Shown: positions 26,753 to 36,067 of the stretch, in pieces
How positions within the stretch are numbered: position 1 is the first letter of the stretch
Layout: each line of letters opens with the position of its first letter
Assembly (NCBI RefSeq): GCF_025151215.1
Contig: NZ_CP102286.1
Coordinates: 2,480,001-2,544,000 of the forward strand
Reading direction: 5' to 3'
Length of the DNA: 64,000 nt
Source: Parabacteroides merdae ATCC 43184
GTDB lineage: Bacteria; Bacteroidota; Bacteroidia; Bacteroidales; Tannerellaceae
Notes under the pieces: generated by a model
Databases searched by the model: none
Told to the model about the DNA's origin: nothing
Seen by the model: the letters and a program-made list of their open reading frames with translations, nothing else
Made by a program: the position numbers and the translations under genes

Positions 26753-27934
26753 ATGAAAGTTCTTTATTCTCATCATGGCATGAAAGGAAAAAATGGATGG
26801 GGACGAACCTTTTATATGGCACAAGGATTAGCAGATTTAGGACATGATGTGACCTTATTAACAATCAATCCTAAATGTTCATTCTTTAAGATAAATACTA
26901 TTATCTATCAAGGTGTTAAAATAAAAGTACTACCAGACTTTTTTCCTGCCAAAATGAAATCCTCAGGTTTTGCTATTTGGAGTACTTTATTTGGATTGAT
27001 ATACTCGATGTTCCATAAATTTGAAATATGTATAGCAGATTGTGGACATAGATTTACTTCCTTACCTTGTAAATTAAATAGATTTATTTATCATTCTGTT
27101 TATATTTCTGAGTGGTGGGATTTCTTTGGTAAAGGAGGTTATATTAAAAAGAAAAGTAGATTGTTTAGGTTAACATACGGTAGACTGGAATGCTATAATG
27201 AACTCAACGATAAAAGAAAAGCTGATGCTATAGTCGTATTATCTACTTTTATGAAAGATAGGGCTGTTGAAAATGGAATTGACTCAGAAAAAATTTTTAT
27301 TGTTCCTGGTGGGTCTATAGTGAAAGATGTAAAGCCGTTATATCCATCCTATTCATCTGTTGAAAAACGAAAAATAAATATAGCATACATTGGCATTAAT
27401 AATCACGAAATTGATTTGATAGCTCCGTTTATAGAAGCATTGAAATGTGAAAATGTTAAAAACAGTTACAGGTTGATTCTATATGGGAATACTATCTCAA
27501 ACGAAAAGTGGAATCAATTAGGATTGTCTGAAATTGCTGAATATAGAGGATGGTTAGATTATTCTAAAGATGTTTCTACCTTAAAAGATATAGATGTGTT
27601 TTTGCAATTATTAGATGACAACAATGTTTCTAAAGCTGGATGGCCTAATAAATTAGGTGATTATTTAGCATTTGGGAAGCCCGTTATATTGTCACCTTAT
27701 GGTGATATAATTGATTTTGTAAAAAATGAAAAAGGTTTTTTTATAGTAGAATACAATAAATACTCGATATTAAAAATTTTACAAGAAATTAAAGATATAC
27801 CTTATAGCGATTTAAAGACCATGGGGTACGCTAATAGGCAATTAGCGGAAAAAATCTCATGGAAAAATAGAGCAAAAAATATAGAATATATATGCAATAA
27901 AATTAGATTTAATAATGAAACTGTCAAGAATTAA
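26753..27934 (+). CDS. Glycosyltransferase, GT4-like (possible FucNAc transferase)
   Basis: 393 residues. N-terminal MKVLYSHHGMKGKNGWGRTF and C-terminal AGWPNKLGDYLAFGKPVILS (~304-323) show a GT-B fold of the GT4 type. In several O-antigen clusters a transferase called WbuB follows fnlC and wbuC, so L-FucNAc transfer is a reasonable guess from position only. Base composition returns to AT-rich. It overlaps by 20 bp the start of the first acetyltransferase frame, indicating coupling. Confidence 0.83.
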   Translation: MKVLYSHHGMKGKNGWGRTFYMAQGLADLGHDVTLLTINPKCSFFKINTIIYQGVKIKVLPDFFPAKMKSSGFAIWSTLFGLIYSMFHKFEICIADCGHRFTSLPCKLNRFIYHSVYISEWWDFFGKGGYIKKKSRLFRLTYGRLECYNELNDKRKADAIVVLSTFMKDRAVENGIDSEKIFIVPGGSIVKDVKPLYPSYSSVEKRKINIAYIGINNHEIDLIAPFIEALKCENVKNSYRLILYGNTISNEKWNQLGLSEIAEYRGWLDYSKDVSTLKDIDVFLQLLDDNNVSKAGWPNKLGDYLAFGKPVILSPYGDIIDFVKNEKGFFIVEYNKYSILKILQEIKDIPYSDLKTMGYANRQLAEKISWKNRAKNIEYICNKIRFNNETVKN

Positions 27935-28344
27935 AAAACTTGTCTTCCTTCATTTGCAGCATTTGCCAATGAAGTCAAGGGGGTGGAGACCAACGCTTTG
28001 TAAATGGGGGGGGGGTAAACATCAAATGCCCTAAAAAGACCTTCATCGGAGAGGACGTTATTTTCGACACAAATTATCCCGAAGATATTGTCATTGAAGA
28101 GGGCGTGCGCCTGACTGTCGGCGTCCGGATTGTAACGCATTTCATGAACCCGAAGACAGGCAGTTATGACCGCGGTCAAGTGCATGTTGGCAAAGGAGCC
28201 TACATTGGCATGGGAACAATGGTTGTCAAGCCGGTCACAATCGGAGAAGGGGCAATCGTAGGCGCCGGGGCAATAGTGACGAAAGATATACCGTCAAACG
28301 AAGTATGGGCAGGAAACCCCGCCCGCTTTATCAGAAAACGATAA
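27915..28344 (+). pseudogene. Hexapeptide acetyltransferase 1, frameshifted at a G10 tract (phase-OFF candidate)
   Basis: Starts at ATG 27915 (MKLSRIKKLVFLHLQHLP), reads to KWGGGKHQMP and stops early because of ten G at 28006-28015. With nine G the frame joins VNIKCPKKTFIGEDVIFDTN and runs to 28344. The rejoined protein (about 142 residues) has left-handed beta-helix hexapeptide repeats (IGMGTMVVKPVTIGEGAIVG) and ends AGNPARFIRKR, as in sugar O-acetyltransferases. Everything outside the tract is intact, so slippage would restore it. Moderate GC, like the fnl module. Confidence 0.8.
28006..28015 (+). repeat. G10 tract in acetyltransferase 1
   Basis: Ten consecutive G; 9 or 12 would be in frame. 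Long enough for slipped-strand mispairing. Confidence 0.9.
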
Positions 28345-28348
28345 AATT

Positions 28349-28847
28349 ATGCCAAACGCAATATTTTTTTACAGAATACAGAGGTGGTTATACTTACACC
28401 ACATTCCATTTTTACCTAAATTAATTCAACTATTAATTTTTCTGATTTACAACACTAAAATTACTGCTGATTCAAAAATCGGTAAAGGATCTTATTTTGT
28501 TTGTAAAGGAATTAGCACTGTACTAATCCCAGGAACGGAAATTGGAGAAAACTGCGTATTAGGTTTACGATTCTCAACAGTAAGAAAATTTCCATATAAA
28601 AACGTTCCTAAAATTGGCAATAACGTTTTTATCGGTCCAAACGTTGTAATCTGTGGACCAGTAGAAATTGGTGATAACTGTATTGTTGCAGCTAATTCGT
28701 TTGTTGATAAATCATTAAGGGGGGGGGGTAATTGTTGCAGGCTCTCCTGCTAAAATAATCGGATATACTAAAGACTTAAACTATAATATTTCTTCAAATC
28801 AAAAAGATTTAGATGGAATAGCACCATATCTGCAACCAAAAGAGTAA
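28349..28847 (+). pseudogene. Serine-acetyltransferase-like protein 2, frameshifted at a G10 tract (phase-OFF candidate)
   Basis: Starts at 28349 (MPNAIFFYRIQRWLYLHHIP). The hexapeptide region includes IGNNVFIGPNVVICGPVEIG. At the G10 tract (28719-28728) the present frame ends GGGNCCRLSC and stops at 28753. With nine G it becomes RGGVIVAGSPAKIIGYTK and runs to 28847, about 166 residues. The GG-V-I/V-AGSPA junction is the normal end of these acetyltransferases, so the gene is intact apart from the tract. It is paralogous to the next gene. Confidence 0.82.
28719..28728 (+). repeat. G10 tract in acetyltransferase 2
   Basis: Ten consecutive G; 9 or 12 would be in frame. Located at the conserved Gly-Gly near the C-terminus. 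Confidence 0.9.
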
Positions 28848-28889
28848 ATCAAAAGTTGCAATCGGATATAGTTTTAAAAGGATAAAACT

Positions 28890-29316
28890 ATGTTGAATGC
28901 AATCTCTTTTTATCGGGTATCAAGGTGGCTGTACTTGCACCACATTCCTGTACTGCCAAAATTGATAACATTGCTTATTTTCCTAATTTACAACAGCAAG
29001 ATTCCATACCAGGCAAAGATTGGCAGAGGGTCAACTTTTGGATACGGAGGTATGGGTGTTGTTATCCATTCTAAATCAATTATAGGGGTAAACTGCACTA
29101 TATGTCAGCAAGTTTCCATAGGGGGGTAATTCAAGATTTCCGGAAGTACCAGTGATAGGTAATAATGTTTATATTGCGAAAGGTTCTATCGTTATGGGTG
29201 GTATAACAATCGGAAACAATGTTACAATAGGAGCAAACGCAGTCGTAACCAAACCAATTCCCGATAATGCTATCGTTGCAGGCGTACCCACCAAAATTCT
29301 AAGGACTAAAGAATAA
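28890..29316 (+). pseudogene. Serine-acetyltransferase-like protein 3, frameshifted at a G6 tract
   Basis: Starts at 28890 (MLNAISFYRVSRWLYLHHIP), nearly the same N-terminus as protein 2, so the two are tandem duplicates that have diverged. It reads to QQVSIGG and stops with TAA formed by six G at 29121-29126. With five G the frame becomes SIGGNSRFPEVPVIGNNVYI and runs to 29316, ending AGVPTKILRTKE, about 142 residues. Only one base separates it from an intact LbH acetyltransferase. Six G is a short tract, so ordinary decay is as likely as phase variation here. Confidence 0.78.
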
Positions 29317-29322
29317 CATAAT

Positions 29323-30516
29323 ATGCATAAAGTTATCAACTCTTTTCGCTTGCTGAAGGAGTATTGCGAGAATGAGGGGTTCAAGGGTTGGGATCCCTAT
29401 GACGGACTTAACTCGAAGGTTTTTCAGGCGTTGCCGTTCCTGAAGAAGTCGGCAATCTGCCGCCTGGTTGTTATCCAAGGATTTAAGCGCTGCCCAGTCA
29501 ATCTCCGCAGGCTTGCGCTTGTCCCCAAGGAATATAATGCCAAGGGCATCGGGCTTTTCCTTTCCGGTTACTGCAACCTATATAATGCGGTTAAGGCAAA
29601 CCCCAAACTTGCGGAAAGCCTCGGCTCTCCCGATTCCCTGAAATCACGGATTAACGAACTGGCTGAACTGTTGATCTCTCTACAATCAAAAGGTTACAGC
29701 GGTGCTTGCTGGGGATATAACTTTGACTGGCAGGCTCGCAGACTTTTCCTTTTCCCAAAGTTTACTCCAACCGTTGTTGCGAGCAATTTCTGTGCAACCG
29801 CTCTTATGGAAGCATACGAAATTACCAGAGAGAAAAGGTTTCTTGAAATCGCTCTCAGTGCGGCACATTTCGTTATCAACGACCTTCACCGCACGGAATA
29901 TAAGGACGGATTCCTATTCTCTTACAGCCCGTTGCAGGGAAACGACACTGTCTTTAACGCCTCACTGCTCGGCTCAAGGCTGCTTAGTTTTTGCTACAAG
30001 TACACAGGCAACGAGGAATACTGCGAACTTGCAGAGCAAAGCATAAAGGCATGCTGCTCAGGTCAAAAGCCAAACGGTGCATGGGTATATGGCATGCTAC
30101 CCGTTCAGAGTTGGGTTGACAGTTTTCATACAGGCTATAACCTTGATGCGCTTATTGCATATCAGGAGCTGACAGGCGACAATAAGTATCGCAAATATAT
30201 TGAGAAGGGCTTTGAATATTATATTCAAAACTTCTTTGAAGCCAACGGAATGCCAAAATACTACGACAACCGCACTTATCCCATCGACATTCACTGCCCG
30301 GGGCAGTTGCTCGTAACGCTCGCAAGGTTGCACAAGATCGAAGAATACAAGGAAATTGCAGAAAAGGTCATTGATTGGACTATCCGCAATATGCAAGACC
30401 GGAAAGGCTATTTCTACTACCAGTTAAAGCCGGGGATAAGTTCAAAAATATCATATATGCGTTGGAGCAATGCGTTTATATTTAATGCTATGAGCCATTA
30501 TTTACTTGCCGAATAA
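29323..30516 (+). CDS. Alpha/alpha-toroid (six-hairpin glycosidase-like) protein
   Basis: 397 residues. Mainly helical with repeating aromatic motifs such as YSGACWGYNFDWQARR (~125-140) and WVYGMLPVQSWVDSFHTGYNLDALIAYQELTG (split around W264). This pattern suggests a six-hairpin toroid as in epimerases, GH88 or related enzymes. Similar capsule-locus proteins carry a misleading delta-aminolevulinate dehydratase label as I recall. It lies 6 bp after the third acetyltransferase. A role in sugar modification or in trimming polymer is possible; I cannot name the reaction. Confidence 0.7.
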   Translation: MHKVINSFRLLKEYCENEGFKGWDPYDGLNSKVFQALPFLKKSAICRLVVIQGFKRCPVNLRRLALVPKEYNAKGIGLFLSGYCNLYNAVKANPKLAESLGSPDSLKSRINELAELLISLQSKGYSGACWGYNFDWQARRLFLFPKFTPTVVASNFCATALMEAYEITREKRFLEIALSAAHFVINDLHRTEYKDGFLFSYSPLQGNDTVFNASLLGSRLLSFCYKYTGNEEYCELAEQSIKACCSGQKPNGAWVYGMLPVQSWVDSFHTGYNLDALIAYQELTGDNKYRKYIEKGFEYYIQNFFEANGMPKYYDNRTYPIDIHCPGQLLVTLARLHKIEEYKEIAEKVIDWTIRNMQDRKGYFYYQLKPGISSKISYMRWSNAFIFNAMSHYLLAE

Positions 30517-30528
30517 TATTTTAATCTT

Positions 30529-31227
30529 ATGGATAAAGTTTCATTAAACGGGGTCGAAATATTCCCTTTCGACTCCGAACAGCAACTATTGCATTATGTG
30601 GACACGCATAAGGGCATATTGGTAGCGATCAATGCAGAAAAGATATTGCATGCCACGGAACAGACACGTGCCATTATCAATCGAAATATTGGGTATTGTG
30701 ATGGAGCCGGTGCACAAATGGCTTTAAAGCAGAAAGGTTATAAAGATGCCTATAAGATTCCCGGATGTGAACTATGGCTAAAGATTATTACTCGCTTTTA
30801 CAAGGAAAAGACATTCTATCTGGTTGGTGGAAAACCGCAAATCGTAAATGAGACCGTAGAGAAACTGTGTTCTGAATATCAGGATATCCGAATAGTGGGT
30901 TATCGTAACGGCTATATCAAGACGGATGAAGAGAAACGACGATTGATAGACGATATTGTGGAGAAGAAACCGGATGTGGTATTCGTGGCTATGGGGTCGC
31001 CAAAGCAGGAATTGCTGATGGAGGAGATACAGCAACGGCATCGCGCTATCTTCCAAGGATTGGGTGGCAGTTTCGATGTCTATACAGGTCATGTGCAGCG
31101 CGCACCGAAATGGTGGGTGGAGCATAATCTGGAATTTGCTTATCGCTTGATAAAAGAACCCAAAAGAATTAAACGTCAGATCCACTTGGTGAAGTATGCT
31201 TGGTGGCTGATGAAGAAAAAATTATAA
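30529..31227 (+). CDS. WecG/TagA/CpsF-family glycosyltransferase (GT26)
   Basis: 232 residues. Family segments include LVAINAEKILHATEQTR (~24-40), GYCDGAGAQMALKQKG (~50-65), FYLVGGKPQIVNETVEKL (~95-112) and VFVAMGSPKQELLM (~152-165). GT26 enzymes transfer ManNAcA (WecG) or ManNAc (TagA) to lipid-linked GlcNAc. With WecB and WecC in the locus, ManNAcA transfer to the first sugar is the best guess. It lies 12 bp before wecB. Confidence 0.9.
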   Translation: MDKVSLNGVEIFPFDSEQQLLHYVDTHKGILVAINAEKILHATEQTRAIINRNIGYCDGAGAQMALKQKGYKDAYKIPGCELWLKIITRFYKEKTFYLVGGKPQIVNETVEKLCSEYQDIRIVGYRNGYIKTDEEKRRLIDDIVEKKPDVVFVAMGSPKQELLMEEIQQRHRAIFQGLGGSFDVYTGHVQRAPKWWVEHNLEFAYRLIKEPKRIKRQIHLVKYAWWLMKKKL

Positions 31228-31238
31228 ACAGAGGAAAT

Positions 31239-32399
31239 ATGAAGAAAGTGATGTTGGTCTTCGGCACCCGTCCGGAGGCAATCAAGATGGCTCCGCTGGT
31301 GAAAGAATTCCAGAAACAGCCAAAACGGGTAGAGACTGTGGTGTGCGTAACCGGACAGCATCGGGAAATGCTGGATCAGGTGTTGAAGATATTCGACATC
31401 AAACCGGATTATGATTTGAATATCATGAAGCAGGGACAGGATCTGTATGATGTGACCGCTCGTGTGCTGACCGGTATGCGTGATGTACTGAAAGAGGTAA
31501 AGCCCGATGTGGTATTGGTACATGGGGATACTACCACTTCTACAGCTGCAGCTTTGGCTGCTTTTTATCAACAGATACCGGTGGGACATGTGGAAGCTGG
31601 TTTGCGTACACATAATATTTATAGCCCATGGCCGGAGGAGATGAATCGGTTGTTGACGGGGCGTCTGGCGACCTATCATTTTTCTCCCACTCCGTTAAGT
31701 CGTAATAATCTGATTAAAGAGAGCGTTGATGACCGCAATATCATTATAACTGGTAACACAGTGATTGATGCACTTTATTGGGTAGTGGATAAAATCAAGA
31801 ACAACAAGGAGCTAGATAATGAATTGGAAGATATATTGAGCAAAGCGGGTTATGATGTAAACCGCTTGAACAATGGCAAGAAGCTGGTATTGATTACAGG
31901 GCATCGTCGTGAGAATTTTGGTGACGGATTTATCAAGATGTGTACAGCTATTAAAGATTTGACGGTTAAATATCCAGATTTGGATTTTGTTTATCCTATG
32001 CACTTGAATCCTAATGTACGCAAGCCGATTCATGAGGTGTTCGGGGAGAATCTGTCCGGCTTAAAAAATATGTTCTTCATTGAACCATTGGAGTATTTGA
32101 GTTTTGTGTATCTAATGGAGAAGAGCAGCATCGTATTGACAGATAGCGGTGGCATTCAAGAGGAAGCTCCGGGACTGGGTAAACCGGTATTGGTGATGCG
32201 TGATACCACGGAGCGACCAGAAGCATTAGATGCCGGAACGGTGAAACTGGTAGGTACGGACTATAATAAGATTGTAAACGAAGTATCATCTTTGATTGAT
32301 GATAAAGCAGCTTATGAAAAAATGAGTAAGGCTGTAAATCCGTACGGTGACGGATTAGCCTGCGGACGTATTGTAAATGCATTGTTATATAGGATATAA
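31239..32399 (+). CDS. wecB: UDP-N-acetylglucosamine 2-epimerase (non-hydrolysing)
   Basis: About 386 residues from the ATG at 31239, preceded by GAGGAA; a longer frame from 31200 overlaps the previous gene and is not needed. Motifs: MLVFGTRPEAIKMAPLVKEF (residues 4-23), VTGQHREMLDQ (~43), VHGDTTTSTAAALAAF (~92), HVEAGLRTHNIYSPWPEEMN (~112) and LTDSGGIQEEAPGLGKPVLV (~287). It makes UDP-ManNAc, which WecC oxidises. It is the last intact gene of the capsule operon. Confidence 0.95.
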   Translation: MKKVMLVFGTRPEAIKMAPLVKEFQKQPKRVETVVCVTGQHREMLDQVLKIFDIKPDYDLNIMKQGQDLYDVTARVLTGMRDVLKEVKPDVVLVHGDTTTSTAAALAAFYQQIPVGHVEAGLRTHNIYSPWPEEMNRLLTGRLATYHFSPTPLSRNNLIKESVDDRNIIITGNTVIDALYWVVDKIKNNKELDNELEDILSKAGYDVNRLNNGKKLVLITGHRRENFGDGFIKMCTAIKDLTVKYPDLDFVYPMHLNPNVRKPIHEVFGENLSGLKNMFFIEPLEYLSFVYLMEKSSIVLTDSGGIQEEAPGLGKPVLVMRDTTERPEALDAGTVKLVGTDYNKIVNEVSSLIDDKAAYEKMSKAVNPYGDGLACGRIVNALLYRI

Positions 32400-32586
32400 G
32401 CTGAGCTATGAAGCTGATACTGAAAAATATTTTTACAAATCGAAATACTTGTTATTACTTATGGTTTGCATTACCAAGAGCTAATAAACTTAAAGTGAAA
32501 GTTTTTTCTGGAGTTGAACTTCATTATCGGGACTTGTTTCATGGTAAGATATACGAATTGTTGCAAAACCTAACATCGGGTATAAA
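32400..32586 (+). other. Capsule operon 3' stretch, probably decayed
   Basis: A 60-codon open frame (32408-32590) overlaps the next decayed gene and matches nothing I know. AT-rich. No terminator seen. Confidence 0.4.
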
Positions 32587-33270
32587 ATGAAGAATGATAA
32601 ACGAAAAAAAGAAATTTTTCGGTGGATATTCCTCGGAGGACTTTTGTTGTTTGTGACTTTTCCTGTTTTTACGCAGTAAATACAAGAATGAGTGGATTGA
32701 TTTATGTGCCGAGCACGGACATAGATGATGGAGGAAAAACTCGCATAGGTGGTCACTTTTTCAGAAAAGAGTTCCTGCCCGATGTCAGCTTGAATTCGTT
32801 AGGAAAGTGGATGTATCATACAGGCAATCATTTTTTGAGCATCATTCCTTTTTCATAGATTGAGCTGGAATTATTTGTACTATACAGAAAAAATTAAAAG
32901 ACAGCAATATAGATAATATGGATTTTGATCACAAGAATTGATATTTATCTAAAAGAATCAGGCCTATCAAAGAAAACGAATGATGATCATGTATTGCTAT
33001 TGGAAGTAATGATCACATTACGACGAGTGACAAGGTGAAAAGAGATGATTGGCCGGATAGTAGAAGAACCATATTGGGGAACTATTATGTTGCTGCCACT
33101 AAATATACGAAAAAAAAACATATCATAGGTTTCTATGTCACCTACCGAAAATGAAAACGTGATTACAATTAAATGGAATGGAGTGGCAGACTGTATGACT
33201 TATCAGTCCTCTTTGCAAAACGGGAAATATTCTTCGGAAGGTATATGCTTTTACATCAACCTACTGTAAA
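32587..33270 (+). pseudogene. Decayed YjbH/YbjH-type exopolysaccharide outer membrane protein
   Basis: Starts ATG 32587 with a signal peptide (FLGGLLLFVTFPVFTQ) and breaks at a stop near 32677. The next frame carries MSGLIYVPSTDIDDGGKTRI then GGHFFRKEFLPD. Several more stops and shifts follow, and the end (CFYINLL, stop 33268-33270) resembles the C-terminal beta-strand of the family. Bacteroidales capsule loci often end with such a protein. At least three disruptions make a reading error unlikely. Confidence 0.65.
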
Positions 33271-33294
33271 ATACTAATCAAGAAAATAATAAGG

Positions 33295-33603
33295 ATGCCT
33301 ACAGTCGTTGTCCGTTTTGAGACTTGTAAGAAAGCCATAGGGTACGGTACGGTTTATTACCGTATCTACAAAGGACATAACCGACGTATGGAATTTTCTT
33401 CCCACCTTCACCTACCAACTTCTTCTTGGGATGAAACCACAAAGACAATCCGGGGAGAGCATCCCAAAGCCTGTCTCTTTCGTGCTCAGATGGAAGCGGA
33501 TCTTCGGCTTTTGAACCGGATTATAACGGAAGATGTTACCGGTCGACTGACAATGGGCGATATGATAGCCATCTTTAAACATCAAAGGACAATAATCAAA
33601 TGA
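33295..33603 (+). pseudogene. Truncated tyrosine recombinase (arm-binding N-terminus only)
   Basis: 102 residues: MPTVVVRFETCKKAIGYGTV, then a WDETTKTIRG segment, the pattern of the N-terminal arm-binding domain of Bacteroidales integrases (compare the recombinase at 9516, which has the equivalent WWNETKREL). The core-binding and catalytic domains are missing; the frame ends just before a helicase gene. It is probably the stump left by insertion or recombination at the right side of the capsule island. Confidence 0.65.
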
Positions 33604-33627
33604 ACTTTTGACTTGTAAGTCAATAGG

Positions 33628-35889
33628 ATGGTACCGTCTTTGACAGATTGCTATCACCGTCTAGGTTTTCAGGTAACAGAATCCGAAGATGGATTACGGA
33701 TAGGCTTCAAACCGGGAATGGCACATGCTATCGTGAAGGAGATTTGGAACGAGCAGCCTTTGACCCGTTCGGATGTTGAAAGGTTTTATGAAAAGCTTTC
33801 TTCACTGAACAAAGGATATCGAAATCTCTATTTCAGGATCGTGGCGCACGGTGGATTCCTGCCGGAAGCATTGGACTTTGAACTGCACGGGCTGACCGTT
33901 TCGGATGAAAGCTATATTGAAAGCCTCTTGTCCGGAAGACATGTGGAGCTTTATCCGCATAACGAAGCGGCTTACAGGGCGATCATGCGGGGATTCAAAC
34001 AACACCGTATCGGTACGGTCGTGCAGGCTACCGGAACAGGGAAATCCTATTTGCTGGCACGCTATATCGCAGATCATGCAAAGGAAAATATATTGGTCTT
34101 TGCTCCGAACATCACGATTCTGGATGAGATCCGGAAAGCCGTCGGATTCTCCATTCCGCAAGTGACGTACCGGACATTCCAGTCACTGATTCGTAACCGG
34201 GAGGACAATGGGTTGTTACGGGCAGATCATATTCTTATTGATGAATTCCATCATTTCGGGGCGGAAATTTGGGGAAGTGCCTTGCAGGAAGTGATAGAAA
34301 ACAATCCCTGTGCCTATGTCCTGGGAACATCGGCAACGCCAATCCGTCCGGAAGGAATGATCGATACGGTGGATCTTTATTTCGAAGGAAATTTGTTTTA
34401 TGAACTTACCTTGCCGCAAGCTTGGTATTACAATATCTTACCAGTGCCGATCCTGGTACAAAGTGCTTACGGGCTGGACAACGAACTGGATCGGCTGCAA
34501 AGAAAGCTGGAACGCAGCGGTTGTTCAGTCCGCCGGAGAGAGCGCATCCAAAAGAAACTGGACCTGGCGCGGGTCGATTTCAAAGGTGCTTTGGGCGCGT
34601 CGTCGGTGATCCGGAAGTTCCTACCCGAAAGCGTACGCAAACTGCTGGTTTTCTGTCGCGACCTGGCCGATCTCAGACAGATGGTGCCGGAAGTGTGCGA
34701 CTGGCTCACACAGGCAGGCCGATCGATTACGCCATTTGAAATCCATCATGCGCAAAGCGAGCAGGAGAATCAGCGGCTGTTGGCCGCTTTCCGAGAAGAG
34801 TCGGACCGGTTACACGTACTCTTTTCCGTCAATATGCTGATCGAAGGATTGCATGTCGAGGGAGTGGATGCCGTCTTGTTCCTGCGGCGCACCGAATCTT
34901 ACATTGTCACCCTGCAACAGCTGGGGCGCTGTCTGGATGCCGGAAGCGGGAAACAGCCGGTCGTCTTGGATTTCGTGAATAACCTGTCGGGTAAATCGGT
35001 CTACGACGTGATGGCGTGCCACTGGGAGCGACTCTCTTATCTTCCATCGCCCCACGGATTTGAAAGAACAACCTCGTTCCTCGCTACCGGCTATTTGTCG
35101 GATATCCGGCTCCGCATCGAAGAGATCCTGGCCGAGCTGGAACCATGGCAGATTATGTACGAGCGGCTGGTCGAGTTCCACCGGGAAGAGAACGACTGGC
35201 CTTCAGTGACGGAAGGGAAACTGGGCCTTTGGTGCAACACGCAACGCATCGCCTACAAACGAGGCTGTCTTGCCAAGGAACGGTGCGACCAGCTTGATGC
35301 AATCGGTTTTGAGTGGAATCAGCTCGACTCCAAATGGATGAGGGAATACCATGCATTGAAAGTCTTCTTTGATACCTGCGGACGCTGGCCCAAACGTGAA
35401 GACGGCCCGCTTGCGACCTGGTGTTATACCCAGCGGGAAAGACGGAAGGATGGACGTTTGAGCAAAGAGCGCATCCGGGCTTTGAATGAGATCGGCTTTG
35501 TCTGGAATCAGAACCTCCAAGGGGAATGGATGAAGAACTACGAGGAGCTGAAGTCTTTTGTCAGAAAATATCGGCGTTTCCCTAAATCGACGGAAGGGAA
35601 TTTGGGCGGATGGTGCCATACACAACGGAAAATGCGTAAACAGGGAAAGTTACCCAATGACCGCCGGCTCCTGTTGGATAAAATAGGATTTGTCTGGTCG
35701 GCGGAACAGGTCTGGCAAGGCAACTTCGAACAATTGTGCCTGTTCCATAACCTGCAAGGACGATGGCCGGGATGCCGTGAAGGAGCATTGGGACGCTGGT
35801 GTACCATTCAAAGACGGGATTACCGCAAGGGGAACATGTCAGACGAGCGAAAAGCACAATTGGAAAGAATCGGTTTCCCTCTTGCCTGA
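33628..35889 (+). CDS. DEAD/DEAH-type helicase with four helicase-associated (HA) repeats
   Basis: 753 residues. Superfamily 2 motifs: VVQATGTGKSYLLARY (~130-145, motif I), ILIDEFHHFG (~195-204, motif II as DEFHH), LGTSATPIRP (~232-241, motif III) and QQLGRCLDAGSGK (~430-442, motif VI). The C-terminal ~250 residues contain four ~66-residue repeats with the pattern W...Y..L..F....G.WP....G.L..WC..QR, matching HA domains. These proteins are common in Bacteroidales and Actinobacteria; the substrate is not established. It ends ahead of a terminator and is not part of the capsule pathway. Confidence 0.9.
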   Translation: MVPSLTDCYHRLGFQVTESEDGLRIGFKPGMAHAIVKEIWNEQPLTRSDVERFYEKLSSLNKGYRNLYFRIVAHGGFLPEALDFELHGLTVSDESYIESLLSGRHVELYPHNEAAYRAIMRGFKQHRIGTVVQATGTGKSYLLARYIADHAKENILVFAPNITILDEIRKAVGFSIPQVTYRTFQSLIRNREDNGLLRADHILIDEFHHFGAEIWGSALQEVIENNPCAYVLGTSATPIRPEGMIDTVDLYFEGNLFYELTLPQAWYYNILPVPILVQSAYGLDNELDRLQRKLERSGCSVRRRERIQKKLDLARVDFKGALGASSVIRKFLPESVRKLLVFCRDLADLRQMVPEVCDWLTQAGRSITPFEIHHAQSEQENQRLLAAFREESDRLHVLFSVNMLIEGLHVEGVDAVLFLRRTESYIVTLQQLGRCLDAGSGKQPVVLDFVNNLSGKSVYDVMACHWERLSYLPSPHGFERTTSFLATGYLSDIRLRIEEILAELEPWQIMYERLVEFHREENDWPSVTEGKLGLWCNTQRIAYKRGCLAKERCDQLDAIGFEWNQLDSKWMREYHALKVFFDTCGRWPKREDGPLATWCYTQRERRKDGRLSKERIRALNEIGFVWNQNLQGEWMKNYEELKSFVRKYRRFPKSTEGNLGGWCHTQRKMRKQGKLPNDRRLLLDKIGFVWSAEQVWQGNFEQLCLFHNLQGRWPGCREGALGRWCTIQRRDYRKGNMSDERKAQLERIGFPLA

Positions 35890-36067
35890 TATGGAATATA
35901 TTCGATTCTATCCGTTATGAAAGTTGTCTATTCAATTCCAATCAACATTGGAACAGTGTCTGTCATTACCCGGATTTGGAACTGCCAGCATACGGGTGGA
36001 ACCAACTGATAAAACCGGAATAAGACCAATCTCATAAAGTAAATCGTTATTGATTCATCCCAATATG

